Of a DNA stretch of 8,100 nucleotides, positions 1-7,136 are shown in pieces. This stretch comes from VRUE01 sp035605695 (GTDB lineage: Bacteria > Actinomycetota > Thermoleophilia > Solirubrobacterales > 70-9). Under the pieces are notes generated by a model. The model saw nothing but the letters and a program-made list of their open reading frames with translations. It did not search any database and was not told the DNA's origin. The first letter of the stretch is position 1; the number at the start of each line of letters is the position of its first letter. Where the stretch lies: positions 1 to 8,100 of the forward strand of contig DATNGZ010000007.1 of assembly GCA_035605695.1 (NCBI GenBank), in the 5' to 3' direction. The position numbers were made by a program, and so were the translations under genes.

Positions 1-2539
1 TGCCGACCTGGAAGGGAGAGGAGGCGCTGAAGAGCGAGTCATCTGCGGTTGAGAGCAGGTTGCCGCCGACTCCTGTGATCAGGCCGTTCACGCTCATCGG
101 TGAGCAGTTGGTCGGGTTGATCGTGGTCTGGGGCCTATCGACCCGCAGGCGAATGTCCCTCGCTCGCAAGATCACGCCGTGCAGGATCGTCGGGAAGGGG
201 TCGGAGACCGCCTTTACCTGGGTGGAGTCGGGATCGACATACAGGGCGGCCCTTACAATCACGTTGCCGAGGTCGAAGGGGCCGGCCACCGCGGGGGCCA
301 TGACCGCGAGGCTGAGCGGCGCGCCTTTGTAGGGGCCGGCTAGGTAGACTTTGCCGCCGAAGTAATTGGGGCCCGGTCCCGCTCCAAGGCCCGCGGAGAC
401 GGTGCCGATCTGCGAAGCCGCCGGACAAGCCGGGTGAGCGAGCTCTTGAGCTCCGGTGCCCTCCGCTGTGGGGATCGAGGCGATCGCCGCCTCGGGGCAG
501 AAGGGGATGCCGGCGATCTTCGCGACCAGGCCCGGGGGCAGGATGCTCGTGACCTGGCTCAGTTCCTGTTCGTTGTCCTCGCGTGAGAGGCGGAAGAGGA
601 AGGGTGAGTAGGCGCCCGCTACGGGGTTCAGGGTTCCTCCCGAGAACTTCGGCGTGAAGCTCCTGCGGGCGGAGTCGGGCGGGCAAGGGGTGCCATTCGG
701 TCCTTCGGTCACCTCATAGGTGTTGGAGGCATCGACCGGGTTCTGCGGTTGGGCGTAGGACGCTACTTCGATCCCGATCCGCTGAGTGCCGCAGGTCGGC
801 GGGCTGACCAGCGGAGCGCGGGGGCCGCTTCGGAACTTCAGGGTCAGGTCATCGAAGGGGAACTGCGGGGTGTCCTCAAAGGTGGTCGTGATCTGCCCGG
901 TGAGCGGATCGACGTCGATGCGGCCGGGGATCTTGACCAAGACGCCGCGTTCTTCGGTGTCGTGCAAGACCAGGTAGAGGGCAAAAAGCGAGCCGAAGGG
1001 GTTATCGCCCTGCGCGGCCAGGTACATCGACCCCTCCGCCGCCTTGGGCAGCAGCGGGCTGTGCAGGGTCACTTCGCCGATTCTCGATGCGTCGGGGCAC
1101 TCGATCGCTTCGTTGGTGCCGAGCTTCATCTGCGCCAAAGAGCAGCTCTTCAGGCCGTCGGCGAAGGAGGGCGAGAAGCTCATCCCTTCGGGCAGCTTGA
1201 CCGTGAAGCGCTTCACCGGCGGCGTCGCCAGGGCGTTGGGGTTTTCGTTTTGGGCGATCTTGACGTGGACGTCGAGGCCGGTCGGCGTATTGGCCTGCTT
1301 GCCGGTCGGTTCGATTTCGACGTCGGGTTCGAAGCGCGGCTTCTCGCAATGTTCCATCTTGCCCGGCTGGGTGTAGTCGATCTCGGGGCCGAAGTCGCCT
1401 GTGTCCTGCCAGGAGTCGTAGTGGTGAAGGCGCCAGACGTTGTCGGATTCACACTGGGAGGGCAGCGAGAGGAACGCCTTGGGGGTGGCGTCGGTGGTGA
1501 CGTGGTCGGCCGGGATCCCCCAGAGGGTCAGCTTCTGGTCAAAGGGCGGCAAGAACTCGTTGATCTGTGGCACTTCGGTGGTGATCGCGTAGTGGTTGGC
1601 TGGGTCGAGCGAGGCTTTGATGTGGACCGGGTTGCCGGCGATCACGAAGGCTAGATCGGTGACGCTGCCCCTGGGATGCGTGAGGTTGAAAACGTCGGCG
1701 GAAAGCCAGAGGTACCCAAGACCAACGCTGAGCGGGAAGAGCCTGACCACGATGCGACCGACCTGGCTCGAGGGCGGGCATTCGTCATAGGTGAACTCCG
1801 CCTGCGTGCACTCGCCCACCGCGGTCGGATTGCCGATGAAGCCGGGCGGAGCGTCGACGTGCAGGTCGCGGATGCTCTCCGTCGACACTTTCTGGGTGGG
1901 CGCCGTCGGATCTGGGAGGTCGATCGAGTTGAAGTCAAACGGAGTCCGGAGCAGACCGGGATGAGCGCCCGCTTCGCGCTCCAAGCTCAGCCCGTCGGCC
2001 TTGAAGAAGTCGGGGGCAAAGCTCGGCGCGAAGATGCCAAAGGAGGCCGGGGCCGCGCTGACCGGCGTCTCCTCTTTGGCCGTTTGGGGTTCTGAGGCGC
2101 CGCCTCCTTGGACCGTCGCCGAGGCCGTGCGGGTACCTTCGGCGCCGGCGACTTTGACCGAGAGGGCGAGACCCCCGGTCCCGCCACCGTGGGGCCCCAT
2201 CGATTGGCTGGTCGTGCAGGTGAACGATTTGTCCCCAGCGATGCCGGGACAGCTCCATATTTCCGAGCTAGCGGCGCCGTTCGGTGGGCCCAGCAGCGCT
2301 TTGTCGCGGGTGATGCCGTTTGGCAGTTTGACCTGCACCGTGATCGCTCCCGAGCTGGCGCTGTCCCCCGCGTTTTCGAGGTCGACCCAGTACTGCCCGG
2401 TCTCACCGGGAGCGAAGTTGGTCTCATTGTGGTGCAGGTCGATGTTCCAGATCACCTCGGCGCCGGCGGGGCCCGCCCCGAGCGAGACCAAGGCGAGCGC
2501 ACCGAGTGCGGACTTGAGCAATATTCCCCTGAGCTTCAT
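1..2539 (-). CDS. Secreted triplicated-repeat protein, Thermoleophilia-type, function unknown (3' end beyond window)
   Basis: I read an uninterrupted frame of 846 codons from ATG 2539-2537 to the left edge, with no stop. Residues 1-27 form a signal peptide (MKLRGILLK, then a hydrophobic core, cleavage after AGA at 25-27), so the protein is exported. Residues about 30-75 (LENAGDSASSGAITV, LPNGI) resemble a DUF11-like beta-sandwich. From residue 230 there are three diverged copies of a repeat of about 218 residues: LPxG-type openers at 230, 449 and 667; C-P-x-[SA]-S-[QR]-[IV]-G at 254, 481 and 705; a closing Pro-x-x-Cys at 363, 583 and 812. I recognise this as an uncharacterised family abundant in Thermoleophilia; I cannot assign a function. 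There is no catalytic motif, and a structural or adhesive surface role is inference. The start is fixed by a strong GGAGGG 7 nt upstream and by ATGA overlap with the preceding propeller gene, which implies translational coupling. Family members as I remember them continue well past this point, so a substantial C-terminal part is probably missing here. Confidence 0.88.
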   Translation of the reverse strand, partial: MKLRGILLKSALGALALVSLGAGPAGAEVIWNIDLHHNETNFAPGETGQYWVDLENAGDSASSGAITVQVKLPNGITRDKALLGPPNGAASSEIWSCPGIAGDKSFTCTTSQSMGPHGGGTGGLALSVKVAGAEGTRTASATVQGGGASEPQTAKEETPVSAAPASFGIFAPSFAPDFFKADGLSLEREAGAHPGLLRTPFDFNSIDLPDPTAPTQKVSTESIRDLHVDAPPGFIGNPTAVGECTQAEFTYDECPPSSQVGRIVVRLFPLSVGLGYLWLSADVFNLTHPRGSVTDLAFVIAGNPVHIKASLDPANHYAITTEVPQINEFLPPFDQKLTLWGIPADHVTTDATPKAFLSLPSQCESDNVWRLHHYDSWQDTGDFGPEIDYTQPGKMEHCEKPRFEPDVEIEPTGKQANTPTGLDVHVKIAQNENPNALATPPVKRFTVKLPEGMSFSPSFADGLKSCSLAQMKLGTNEAIECPDASRIGEVTLHSPLLPKAAEGSMYLAAQGDNPFGSLFALYLVLHDTEERGVLVKIPGRIDVDPLTGQITTTFEDTPQFPFDDLTLKFRSGPRAPLVSPPTCGTQRIGIEVASYAQPQNPVDASNTYEVTEGPNGTPCPPDSARRSFTPKFSGGTLNPVAGAYSPFLFRLSREDNEQELSQVTSILPPGLVAKIAGIPFCPEAAIASIPTAEGTGAQELAHPACPAASQIGTVSAGLGAGPGPNYFGGKVYLAGPYKGAPLSLAVMAPAVAGPFDLGNVIVRAALYVDPDSTQVKAVSDPFPTILHGVILRARDIRLRVDRPQTTINPTNCSPMSVNGLITGVGGNLLSTADDSLFSASSPFQVG
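104..1852 (-). repeat. Three diverged copies of a ~218-residue protein repeat
   Basis: Copy 1 is residues 230-448, copy 2 is 449-666, and copy 3 is 667 to at least 812. Shared landmarks in order are: PPGF / LPEGM / LPPGL; a first Cys (244, 466, 681); the block CPPSSQVG / CPDASRIG / CPAASQIG; a strand similar to VYLA (FNL, MYLA, VYLA); a stretch like DPxTGQ in copies 2 and 3; and a closing Cys (363, 583, 812). Start-to-start spacing is 219 then 218 residues. Similarity is at protein level only; I see no long nucleotide identity, so the duplication is old. Conserved Cys pairs suggest disulfides in an exported protein (inference). Confidence 0.75.
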
Positions 2540-5500
2540 CGCGCGGCCCTCCGGTCGTGCTTGGCGTGTCGGCGTCGTCCTTCTTTGCCGCCGTTCCCCC
2601 TCTTGCTGTTCTTCACGCAGCGCGCCTTGGCGCTCTTGCCGGCCCGGTGGCGTCCCTTGGGACAGGGACGACGGGTGAGCGAGGCGTTGCCCGCCCCAGC
2701 GAAATTAGCGCTCCCCGGTTCCTGTTCTTCGGGCGCCCCCTTCGGCGTTCCCTGGCAGACCTCAAGCGGACAGGGCTTGGGCGGCGGCGGGAAGACGAAG
2801 CCGCCGCCGATCCTCGCGTCATAGAGGCGGCGATCGGCGTCGAGGGCATCGGCCGTGTATTGGGCGAAGGCGGTGAAGAAGACGTCGCGGCCGCTCGGGT
2901 CGATCGCAGTCGGCGCCGGCTCGGAGCCTTTCGGCCAAATCGTCAGACCGTCGGTGATCATCAGCAGCCGCCCGTCGCGCCACTCGTATACGTCGGTGCC
3001 CACAGCCGGTTCCTGACCGGCGCGAGCGGTGTTCTGATCGGCTGGCAAAAGCGAGTCCACCGTGGCGAAGGCGAAGGTCCTGCCGTCGGCGGACAGCGTC
3101 GTCCGGTTGGCGCCGGCGCCGAAGGGGTTCACAGGCGGAATCAGCGTCCGGCCCACCGGAGAGCCCCCCTCACCGTTTTGCGGGCAGGACATGCAGGTGA
3201 GCGAGCGGTCGCGGTCGTCGTAGCGGTAGTACTGCAGGGCGCCGCCGTTTTGCTGCCCGCCGATCGCGTTGAGGCGGGGGTCTGCCGAAGCGAAGACCAG
3301 GGCCGAGCCATCCGGGCTAAGGGCGTTGCCCAGGGTGGGATTCTCGCCGATATCGGTTCCACCCCCGATCGAGCCCACGTAGGCGAGCTCGCCGCCGGCG
3401 ACCTTGACGCGGTAAAGGCCCGCGGGACCAGCGCCCGGCAGCAGCCGGGCGCTGGTCCTGAAGTAGACCCGCGAACCGTCGGCGGACACCGCGACCGCAC
3501 CCACATCGGCATTGAGGCCGGCGGGGGCGAGGCAGGTGACGCACTCAAGGCTTTCGTCTTCGAGGTCATAGCGATAGACGTCGTTGCCGCCGCCGTCGCC
3601 CGCCGCGAGGCTCTGGAGCGTGGTCAGGAAGACCCCGTTCGGGGTCCACTTGACGAAGCCGCTGGCACTGGCGATCAGCTTCGTCTCTTCGGCCTCGAGG
3701 TCGCGCACGTAGAGGCTCTCGCAACTGTTGAAGAAAAGGCGCGAGCCATCGGGGGTGAGCGAGTGGGCGGCGCGGTTCCCCAGCAGGCTTTGCGAAGCGA
3801 CCTGCACGTCGCAGGGCGCCACCGAGCCGTCGGGCAAGAGCCCGATCAGGTGGGGGTCGCCGTCGGTGACGTCGTAGAGCTTTGCGGTCGAGCTCGGGTC
3901 CGGATGGGCGGGATCGAGCGAGGGGCCGAGGACGACGAGGGCGACGCGAGAGGTGTCTTCGGAGACCAGGTAGGGTCCGGCGTGCCCGTCGACCGGGAAG
4001 TTCAGCACCGGTTCGGCCGGGTGGCCGGGCCGCAGGCGCCAGGGCGCCCAGTTCCCATTGCTGGCGCTGTCGACGTTGGCGAGAATCTGTGCCGAGAGGT
4101 CGCTGGCGCCCGCGGGCTCAAGCCAAACCGGGCCCAAGAGCCGGTCGCGGGGCGGTCCGATCTCTTCGGAGTGCCAGCCGTTCGCGCCGCGCTGGGCGAA
4201 GGCGAGGCTGAGGGTCGAGCCCACCGAGGAGATCGGCGTCCCGCCGGCCACCCCGTAGAAGGCGCGGTTGCCGTCATCGGAGACCGCGTAGGAGCTCGTC
4301 ACCGGATTGCCTCCCGTGTCGGGCAGGCTCACCTGCTCATAGGCGCGGTCGGACCCCGGGGGCCCCGGCAGGTGACCGTGGCTCAACGGCTCATCGGAGG
4401 CGCGGGTGCTCACGGTCATGCCGGCACCGGCGCCGGTGCCGAGCGGGTTGCCGTTGTCGGCGATCAGGCGGTAGTGATAAGTGGCGTTGGGTTCAAGACC
4501 TTCGACCCGCTGGGAGACGAGCCCGATTTCCTCGCCCGAGCCGGCGTCCACCGGTTCGGTCGACGTGCAGGGGTTTGAGTCGCAGGGGCCTTCGGTGCCG
4601 TACTCGAAGTGGTAGGTCGTCGCTTTGCCATTGGGGTCTACCCGGCCGTTGAGCTGTGCGGTGGTGGCGGTGCGGATTGGGGAGCCGGTGGTCTCGACCA
4701 GCGGCCGCCCGGCGCTGGAGAAGCCGGCATCGGCGGTTACGTCCGTGCCGCTGGCGTTGGTGGCGCTGAGGCGGAAGCGGTACCTGGTGGTCTCCGTGAG
4801 GCCGTTGGCGGTGGCGCTTACCGGGTGCTCTTCGAGGTCGAGCGGAATCGAGCCGGCGGCGGGGCTGCAGGGCACGCTGCCGCCGGAGGAGAGGTCGGAA
4901 AAGCCACTGAGGCGAAAGGCGGCTTCAGCGACGTACTCGAAGTGGCAGTCGCTGAGCGCCACGGTCTGGGTGTTGATAAGCCCGTTGAGAACGGTAGTAG
5001 TGTTGGTCTGACCGGTGGCCGCGCGAGTCGTGACCTCGGGCAGGAGCACGCCCGGGCCGAAGGCGCGGATCTTGCCGGCGCTCGTGTCGGCAAGGTAGAC
5101 GTCGTGGTTGGTGGCATCCACGGCAATGCCGTTGAACCTGCCGGTGCCGATGGCGAACTCGTCGATCAGGTTGCCGGCCGCGTCGTATTCGTCGATCCAG
5201 CTGGCGATGTTGCAACTGCCTCCGTAGTTGCAACTTTCCTCGGCGACGAAGAGGTGGTGGTTTGACGGATCGACTGCTAGCCAAGCATGGTTGCCGGAAC
5301 TGCCGCCTTGGTTGTCCGACGCGGCAATCCGGGCAGCCGATGCATAGCCGCTGGCGGCGGTGTATTTCCAGATCCCGCTGTTGAGGCCTTCGGCGCCACT
5401 GACGTTGACGTAGAGGTCATCGTTGGTGTCGAAAGCGAGCTGGCAGGGCTCGCCCTGGGCCGAGGTGTCGATCGCGCCGGGCAGCGAGACGCCGCTGGGG

Positions 5501-7065
5501 CTGTACTTGAGGATTCGCTTGCTCGAGCGGTTGGCCACCCAGACGTTGCCGGCCGAGTCCACGGCGGCGCCGCAGAGGTCTTTCGGCGAGCCATCGGGGG
5601 GGCCGGGGTCGGTGGCCGGGTCGATTGGGAAGACGCCGCCCAGCGGCGAGCCCGCAGAGTCCCAGCCATAGAGCAGGTCGGTGGCGCCGGAAGCAAGGTA
5701 GAGGTTGCCCGCCGAGCCAAGCGCGGTGTTGTCGACCGCGATGCCGGGGCTGGTGGAGGATTCCGGGCTGCCGGTAGCCGCGGTCGCCAGCGGGGAAAAG
5801 CCGGTGGCGAGTGGGAAAGAAGGCGGAGCGGCGGCGTCGAAGCCATAGATGCCCGGAGCTCTCGCATCGGCCGCGTAGAGGCGCCGGGCGGCCTGGTCGA
5901 ACGCGAGCCCGGCGAGCCTGCGGACGGCGAAGGTCGAGCTCGCGGTTCCGTCGGGGCCGAAGCTGGCGATTTCGGGGTGAGTGAAGGTCGGGGTCTTGGC
6001 CAAAGCGCCGAAGACGTCGACCTCGTGGCTCCCTTTCTGGCGGTCGGCGACGTAGACCGCCGAGGCGGGGCCCGAGGCGGAGCTCTTCAGCGCGATCGCC
6101 GCTGAGATGTTGCCGAAATTGGCGGCGGCGCCGAAGCTATAGATCGGGATGCCGGAGGAGTCAAAGACGGCGATCTTGTGACCCTCATCGACGTAGAGGT
6201 CGCCGGTCTTGGGATCGACCGCGATCGCGGTGGGACCGGCTTCGAGCGGGCCGGTGTCGATCGTCGTGGCTTGCGGCTGGTTGGAGAAGTCTGTGGTGAA
6301 AGAGGAGGCGGCGAAGCGGTCGACGGTGGGAGGGTCCGGTGTACCGATGTGGTCGATCGCGTAGACGCTGCCCGAACCCACGGCCACCGCGCAGGGATGA
6401 TCGACGCTGATCCCGGTCAGGGCGTAGTCAAAGTCGTCGATCGAGCCCGACGGAGAGGAGGGGGTATAGCGCCAGATACGGCCGCCAAAGCTGCCAAACG
6501 GGTTCGTCTCGCCGATATAGAGCGAGCCACTCGACTGGTCGACGGCTACTCCGCAATCGGTTTCGCTGAGGACGCCTCCGGGCGTGCCCGCTCCGCTGAT
6601 CGCGCCGAGGCTGGCGCCGCTGCTGGCGAATATCCGCACCTTTCCGGGTTGAGCGCGGCCTGCCCTTTCGGCGACATATATGGCGCCGTTCATTGGTCCC
6701 CCGGAGCTGTCCACGGCGACCGCCAGCGGTGCAAAAGGATAGAAGCCACTGAGGGTGTTGGTCCCGGCACTGGGACCGGCGGTGAAGTTGTCGGGGGCGC
6801 CCGCGGCCGTGAAGCGCGAAATCGTTTGTCCGAGGCCGGCCGTGATGTGCGACACGTAGACGTCGCCGGTCGCTTGGTCGACCGCGAGGGCGTCGGGTCC
6901 CGAAGGGGAAAAGGCGCCGAAGGAGCTCTGGTAGGGCCTGGTCGTGCGAGCCAGCGCGGCGCTTGGAAGCAGCGCCGCGACAAGCGCGAGGGCGATCAGG
7001 GCGAGGGCCGCAAAGCCGACAGAGTGGTTCGATTTGCTCGGGGCTGTCTTCGCGTCGGTTTTCAT
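2536..7065 (-). CDS. Secreted NHL-propeller / FN3 / WD40-like propeller protein with Cys-rich basic C-terminus
   Basis: This is a 1509-residue exported multidomain protein. Residues 1-39 are a signal peptide: Lys-containing n-region, hydrophobic core at 16-33, and ALA cleavage site at 37-39. Residues 50-672 hold about 12 NHL-type blades (for example ALAVDQATGDVYV, GPTAIAVDPKTGDLYV, GIAVDATNHDVYLAD), enough for two six-bladed beta-propellers. Residues 676-785 and 787-889 are two FN3-like domains (CHFEYVAEAAF; YHFEYGTEG, then TYHYRL). Residues 906-1425 form a WD40-like (PD40/TolB-like) propeller with S-x-D-G-x-x-x-x-F motifs at 929, 1194 and 1250. The tail has C1432-x4-C1437, then C1468-x14-C1483 and a Lys/Arg/His-rich end. 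There is no LPXTG and no catalytic site. The architecture is one I know from Thermoleophilia; binding or scaffolding at the cell surface is inference. I chose ATG 7065 rather than the in-frame ATG at 7161: it has AGGGAGAG 7 nt upstream and begins a proper signal peptide, while 7161 lies inside a hairpin. The stop overlaps the next gene's ATG. Confidence 0.92.
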   Translation of the reverse strand: MKTDAKTAPSKSNHSVGFAALALIALALVAALLPSAALARTTRPYQSSFGAFSPSGPDALAVDQATGDVYVSHITAGLGQTISRFTAAGAPDNFTAGPSAGTNTLSGFYPFAPLAVAVDSSGGPMNGAIYVAERAGRAQPGKVRIFASSGASLGAISGAGTPGGVLSETDCGVAVDQSSGSLYIGETNPFGSFGGRIWRYTPSSPSGSIDDFDYALTGISVDHPCAVAVGSGSVYAIDHIGTPDPPTVDRFAASSFTTDFSNQPQATTIDTGPLEAGPTAIAVDPKTGDLYVDEGHKIAVFDSSGIPIYSFGAAANFGNISAAIALKSSASGPASAVYVADRQKGSHEVDVFGALAKTPTFTHPEIASFGPDGTASSTFAVRRLAGLAFDQAARRLYAADARAPGIYGFDAAAPPSFPLATGFSPLATAATGSPESSTSPGIAVDNTALGSAGNLYLASGATDLLYGWDSAGSPLGGVFPIDPATDPGPPDGSPKDLCGAAVDSAGNVWVANRSSKRILKYSPSGVSLPGAIDTSAQGEPCQLAFDTNDDLYVNVSGAEGLNSGIWKYTAASGYASAARIAASDNQGGSSGNHAWLAVDPSNHHLFVAEESCNYGGSCNIASWIDEYDAAGNLIDEFAIGTGRFNGIAVDATNHDVYLADTSAGKIRAFGPGVLLPEVTTRAATGQTNTTTVLNGLINTQTVALSDCHFEYVAEAAFRLSGFSDLSSGGSVPCSPAAGSIPLDLEEHPVSATANGLTETTRYRFRLSATNASGTDVTADAGFSSAGRPLVETTGSPIRTATTAQLNGRVDPNGKATTYHFEYGTEGPCDSNPCTSTEPVDAGSGEEIGLVSQRVEGLEPNATYHYRLIADNGNPLGTGAGAGMTVSTRASDEPLSHGHLPGPPGSDRAYEQVSLPDTGGNPVTSSYAVSDDGNRAFYGVAGGTPISSVGSTLSLAFAQRGANGWHSEEIGPPRDRLLGPVWLEPAGASDLSAQILANVDSASNGNWAPWRLRPGHPAEPVLNFPVDGHAGPYLVSEDTSRVALVVLGPSLDPAHPDPSSTAKLYDVTDGDPHLIGLLPDGSVAPCDVQVASQSLLGNRAAHSLTPDGSRLFFNSCESLYVRDLEAEETKLIASASGFVKWTPNGVFLTTLQSLAAGDGGGNDVYRYDLEDESLECVTCLAPAGLNADVGAVAVSADGSRVYFRTSARLLPGAGPAGLYRVKVAGGELAYVGSIGGGTDIGENPTLGNALSPDGSALVFASADPRLNAIGGQQNGGALQYYRYDDRDRSLTCMSCPQNGEGGSPVGRTLIPPVNPFGAGANRTTLSADGRTFAFATVDSLLPADQNTARAGQEPAVGTDVYEWRDGRLLMITDGLTIWPKGSEPAPTAIDPSGRDVFFTAFAQYTADALDADRRLYDARIGGGFVFPPPPKPCPLEVCQGTPKGAPEEQEPGSANFAGAGNASLTRRPCPKGRHRAGKSAKARCVKNSKRGNGGKEGRRRHAKHDRRAAR
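2547..2552 (-). promoter_or_regulatory. Shine-Dalgarno of the repeat-protein gene, inside the end of the propeller gene
   Basis: The minus strand reads GGAGGG 7 nt before the ATG at 2539. It lies inside the last codons of the upstream gene, whose TGA (2538-2536) overlaps the ATG as ATGA. This fixes the start and suggests that ribosomes finishing the upstream gene re-initiate here. Confidence 0.8.
2791..4350 (-). other. WD40-like (PD40/TolB-type) beta-propeller domain
   Basis: Residues 906-1425 open with the family's YEQVSLPD motif (909-916) and close with DVFFTAF ... LYDARIGGGF (1394-1423). In between are repeated strand motifs such as SDDGNRAFY, TPDGSRLFF, SADGSRVYF, SPDGSALVF, SADGRTFAF and DPSGRDVFF, each followed by a strand like Y-x-Y-D or Y-E-W-R. 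That fits six or seven blades. Two blades carry a Cys-x-x-Cys after YRYD (C1175/C1178 and C1291/C1294). Confidence 0.75.
3425..3458 (-). repeat. Perfect 15-bp inverted repeat, 4-nt loop, inside the propeller gene
   Basis: Arms 3425-3439 and 3444-3458 are exact reverse complements around the loop 3440-3443. The stem is almost all G/C and would form a very stable hairpin in the mRNA. It encodes residues 1203-1214 (RTSARLLPGAGP) in the WD40-like propeller. There is no T-run after it on either strand, so it is not a classical terminator. Any function is unknown. Confidence 0.8.
4399..5040 (-). other. Two tandem FN3-like domains
   Basis: Residues 676-785 and 787-889 link the NHL array to the WD40-like propeller. 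Each has an early 'A-x-L-N-G-x-[IV]' strand (VLNGLI; QLNGRVDPNGK), an F-E-Y strand (CHFEYVAEAAF; YHFEYGTEG), and a late Y-[RH]-[FY]-R-L strand (RYRFRL; TYHYRL). Cysteines in each copy (near CHFEY and VPCSP; PCDSNPC) suggest intradomain disulfides. The likely role is spacer or adhesion. Confidence 0.75.
4422..4441. repeat. 20-bp perfect palindrome in Gly/Ala coding
   Basis: The 20 bases are self-complementary, centred between 4431 and 4432. They encode part of the GTGAGAG stretch at the end of the second FN3-like domain. GC-rich Gly/Ala codons readily create such symmetry, so it may have no function. Confidence 0.6.
5050..6918 (-). repeat. Array of about 12 NHL-type beta-propeller blades
   Basis: Residues 50-672 of the propeller protein repeat the pattern [hydrophobic]-A-V-D-x(4-8)-[LV]-Y-V-A-[DE]. 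I count twelve: ALAVDQ, LAVAVDSS, CGVAVDQS, CAVAVGSG, TAIAVDPK, AAIALKSS, AGLAFDQA, PGIAVDNT, CGAAVDSA, CQLAFDTN, AWLAVDPS and NGIAVDAT. Several are degenerate and spacing is irregular, with insertions such as GGPMNG and ALGSAGN. Twelve blades would fold as two six-bladed propellers (inference). NHL propellers generally bind proteins, glycans or RNA; nothing here identifies the ligand. Confidence 0.75.
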
Positions 7066-7072
7066 ACGGTTT

Positions 7073-7080
7073 CTCTCCCT
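7073..7080 (-). promoter_or_regulatory. Shine-Dalgarno of the propeller gene
   Basis: The minus strand reads AGGGAGAG 7 nt before the ATG at 7065. It decides the start, because the in-frame ATG 96 nt further upstream has no comparable site and lies in a hairpin. I see no convincing -35/-10 pair between this site and the hairpin. Confidence 0.75.
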
Positions 7081-7136
7081 ATGCCTCTCGGGGCGAACGG
7101 TGTGGTTGTGCAGCGGCGTCGATCTGTGGCCCGGAG

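Noticed and set aside
135..686. 183-codon minus-strand frame in another phase
   Set aside because: It overlaps the supported repeat-protein frame on the same strand, and its Arg/Pro/Gly-rich translation has no recognisable motif; it is an alternative-frame shadow.
749..1654. 301-codon open frame on the plus strand
   Set aside because: Antisense to the repeat-protein gene, which is supported by a signal peptide, Shine-Dalgarno and family motifs. The plus-strand translation has low-complexity Val/Asp/Gly/Arg content and no recognisable domain.
2557..4578. 673-codon open frame on the plus strand
   Set aside because: It lies wholly antisense to the WD40-like and FN3 part of the propeller gene. 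Its translation is Arg/Gly/Val/Ala-rich with no signal, domain or repeat I recognise. Long antisense frames are expected opposite GC-rich genes.
7066..7136. Possible promoter before the propeller gene
   Set aside because: No convincing -35/-10 pair with suitable spacing on the minus strand; the only AT-containing short stretch is next to the Shine-Dalgarno and too weak to call.
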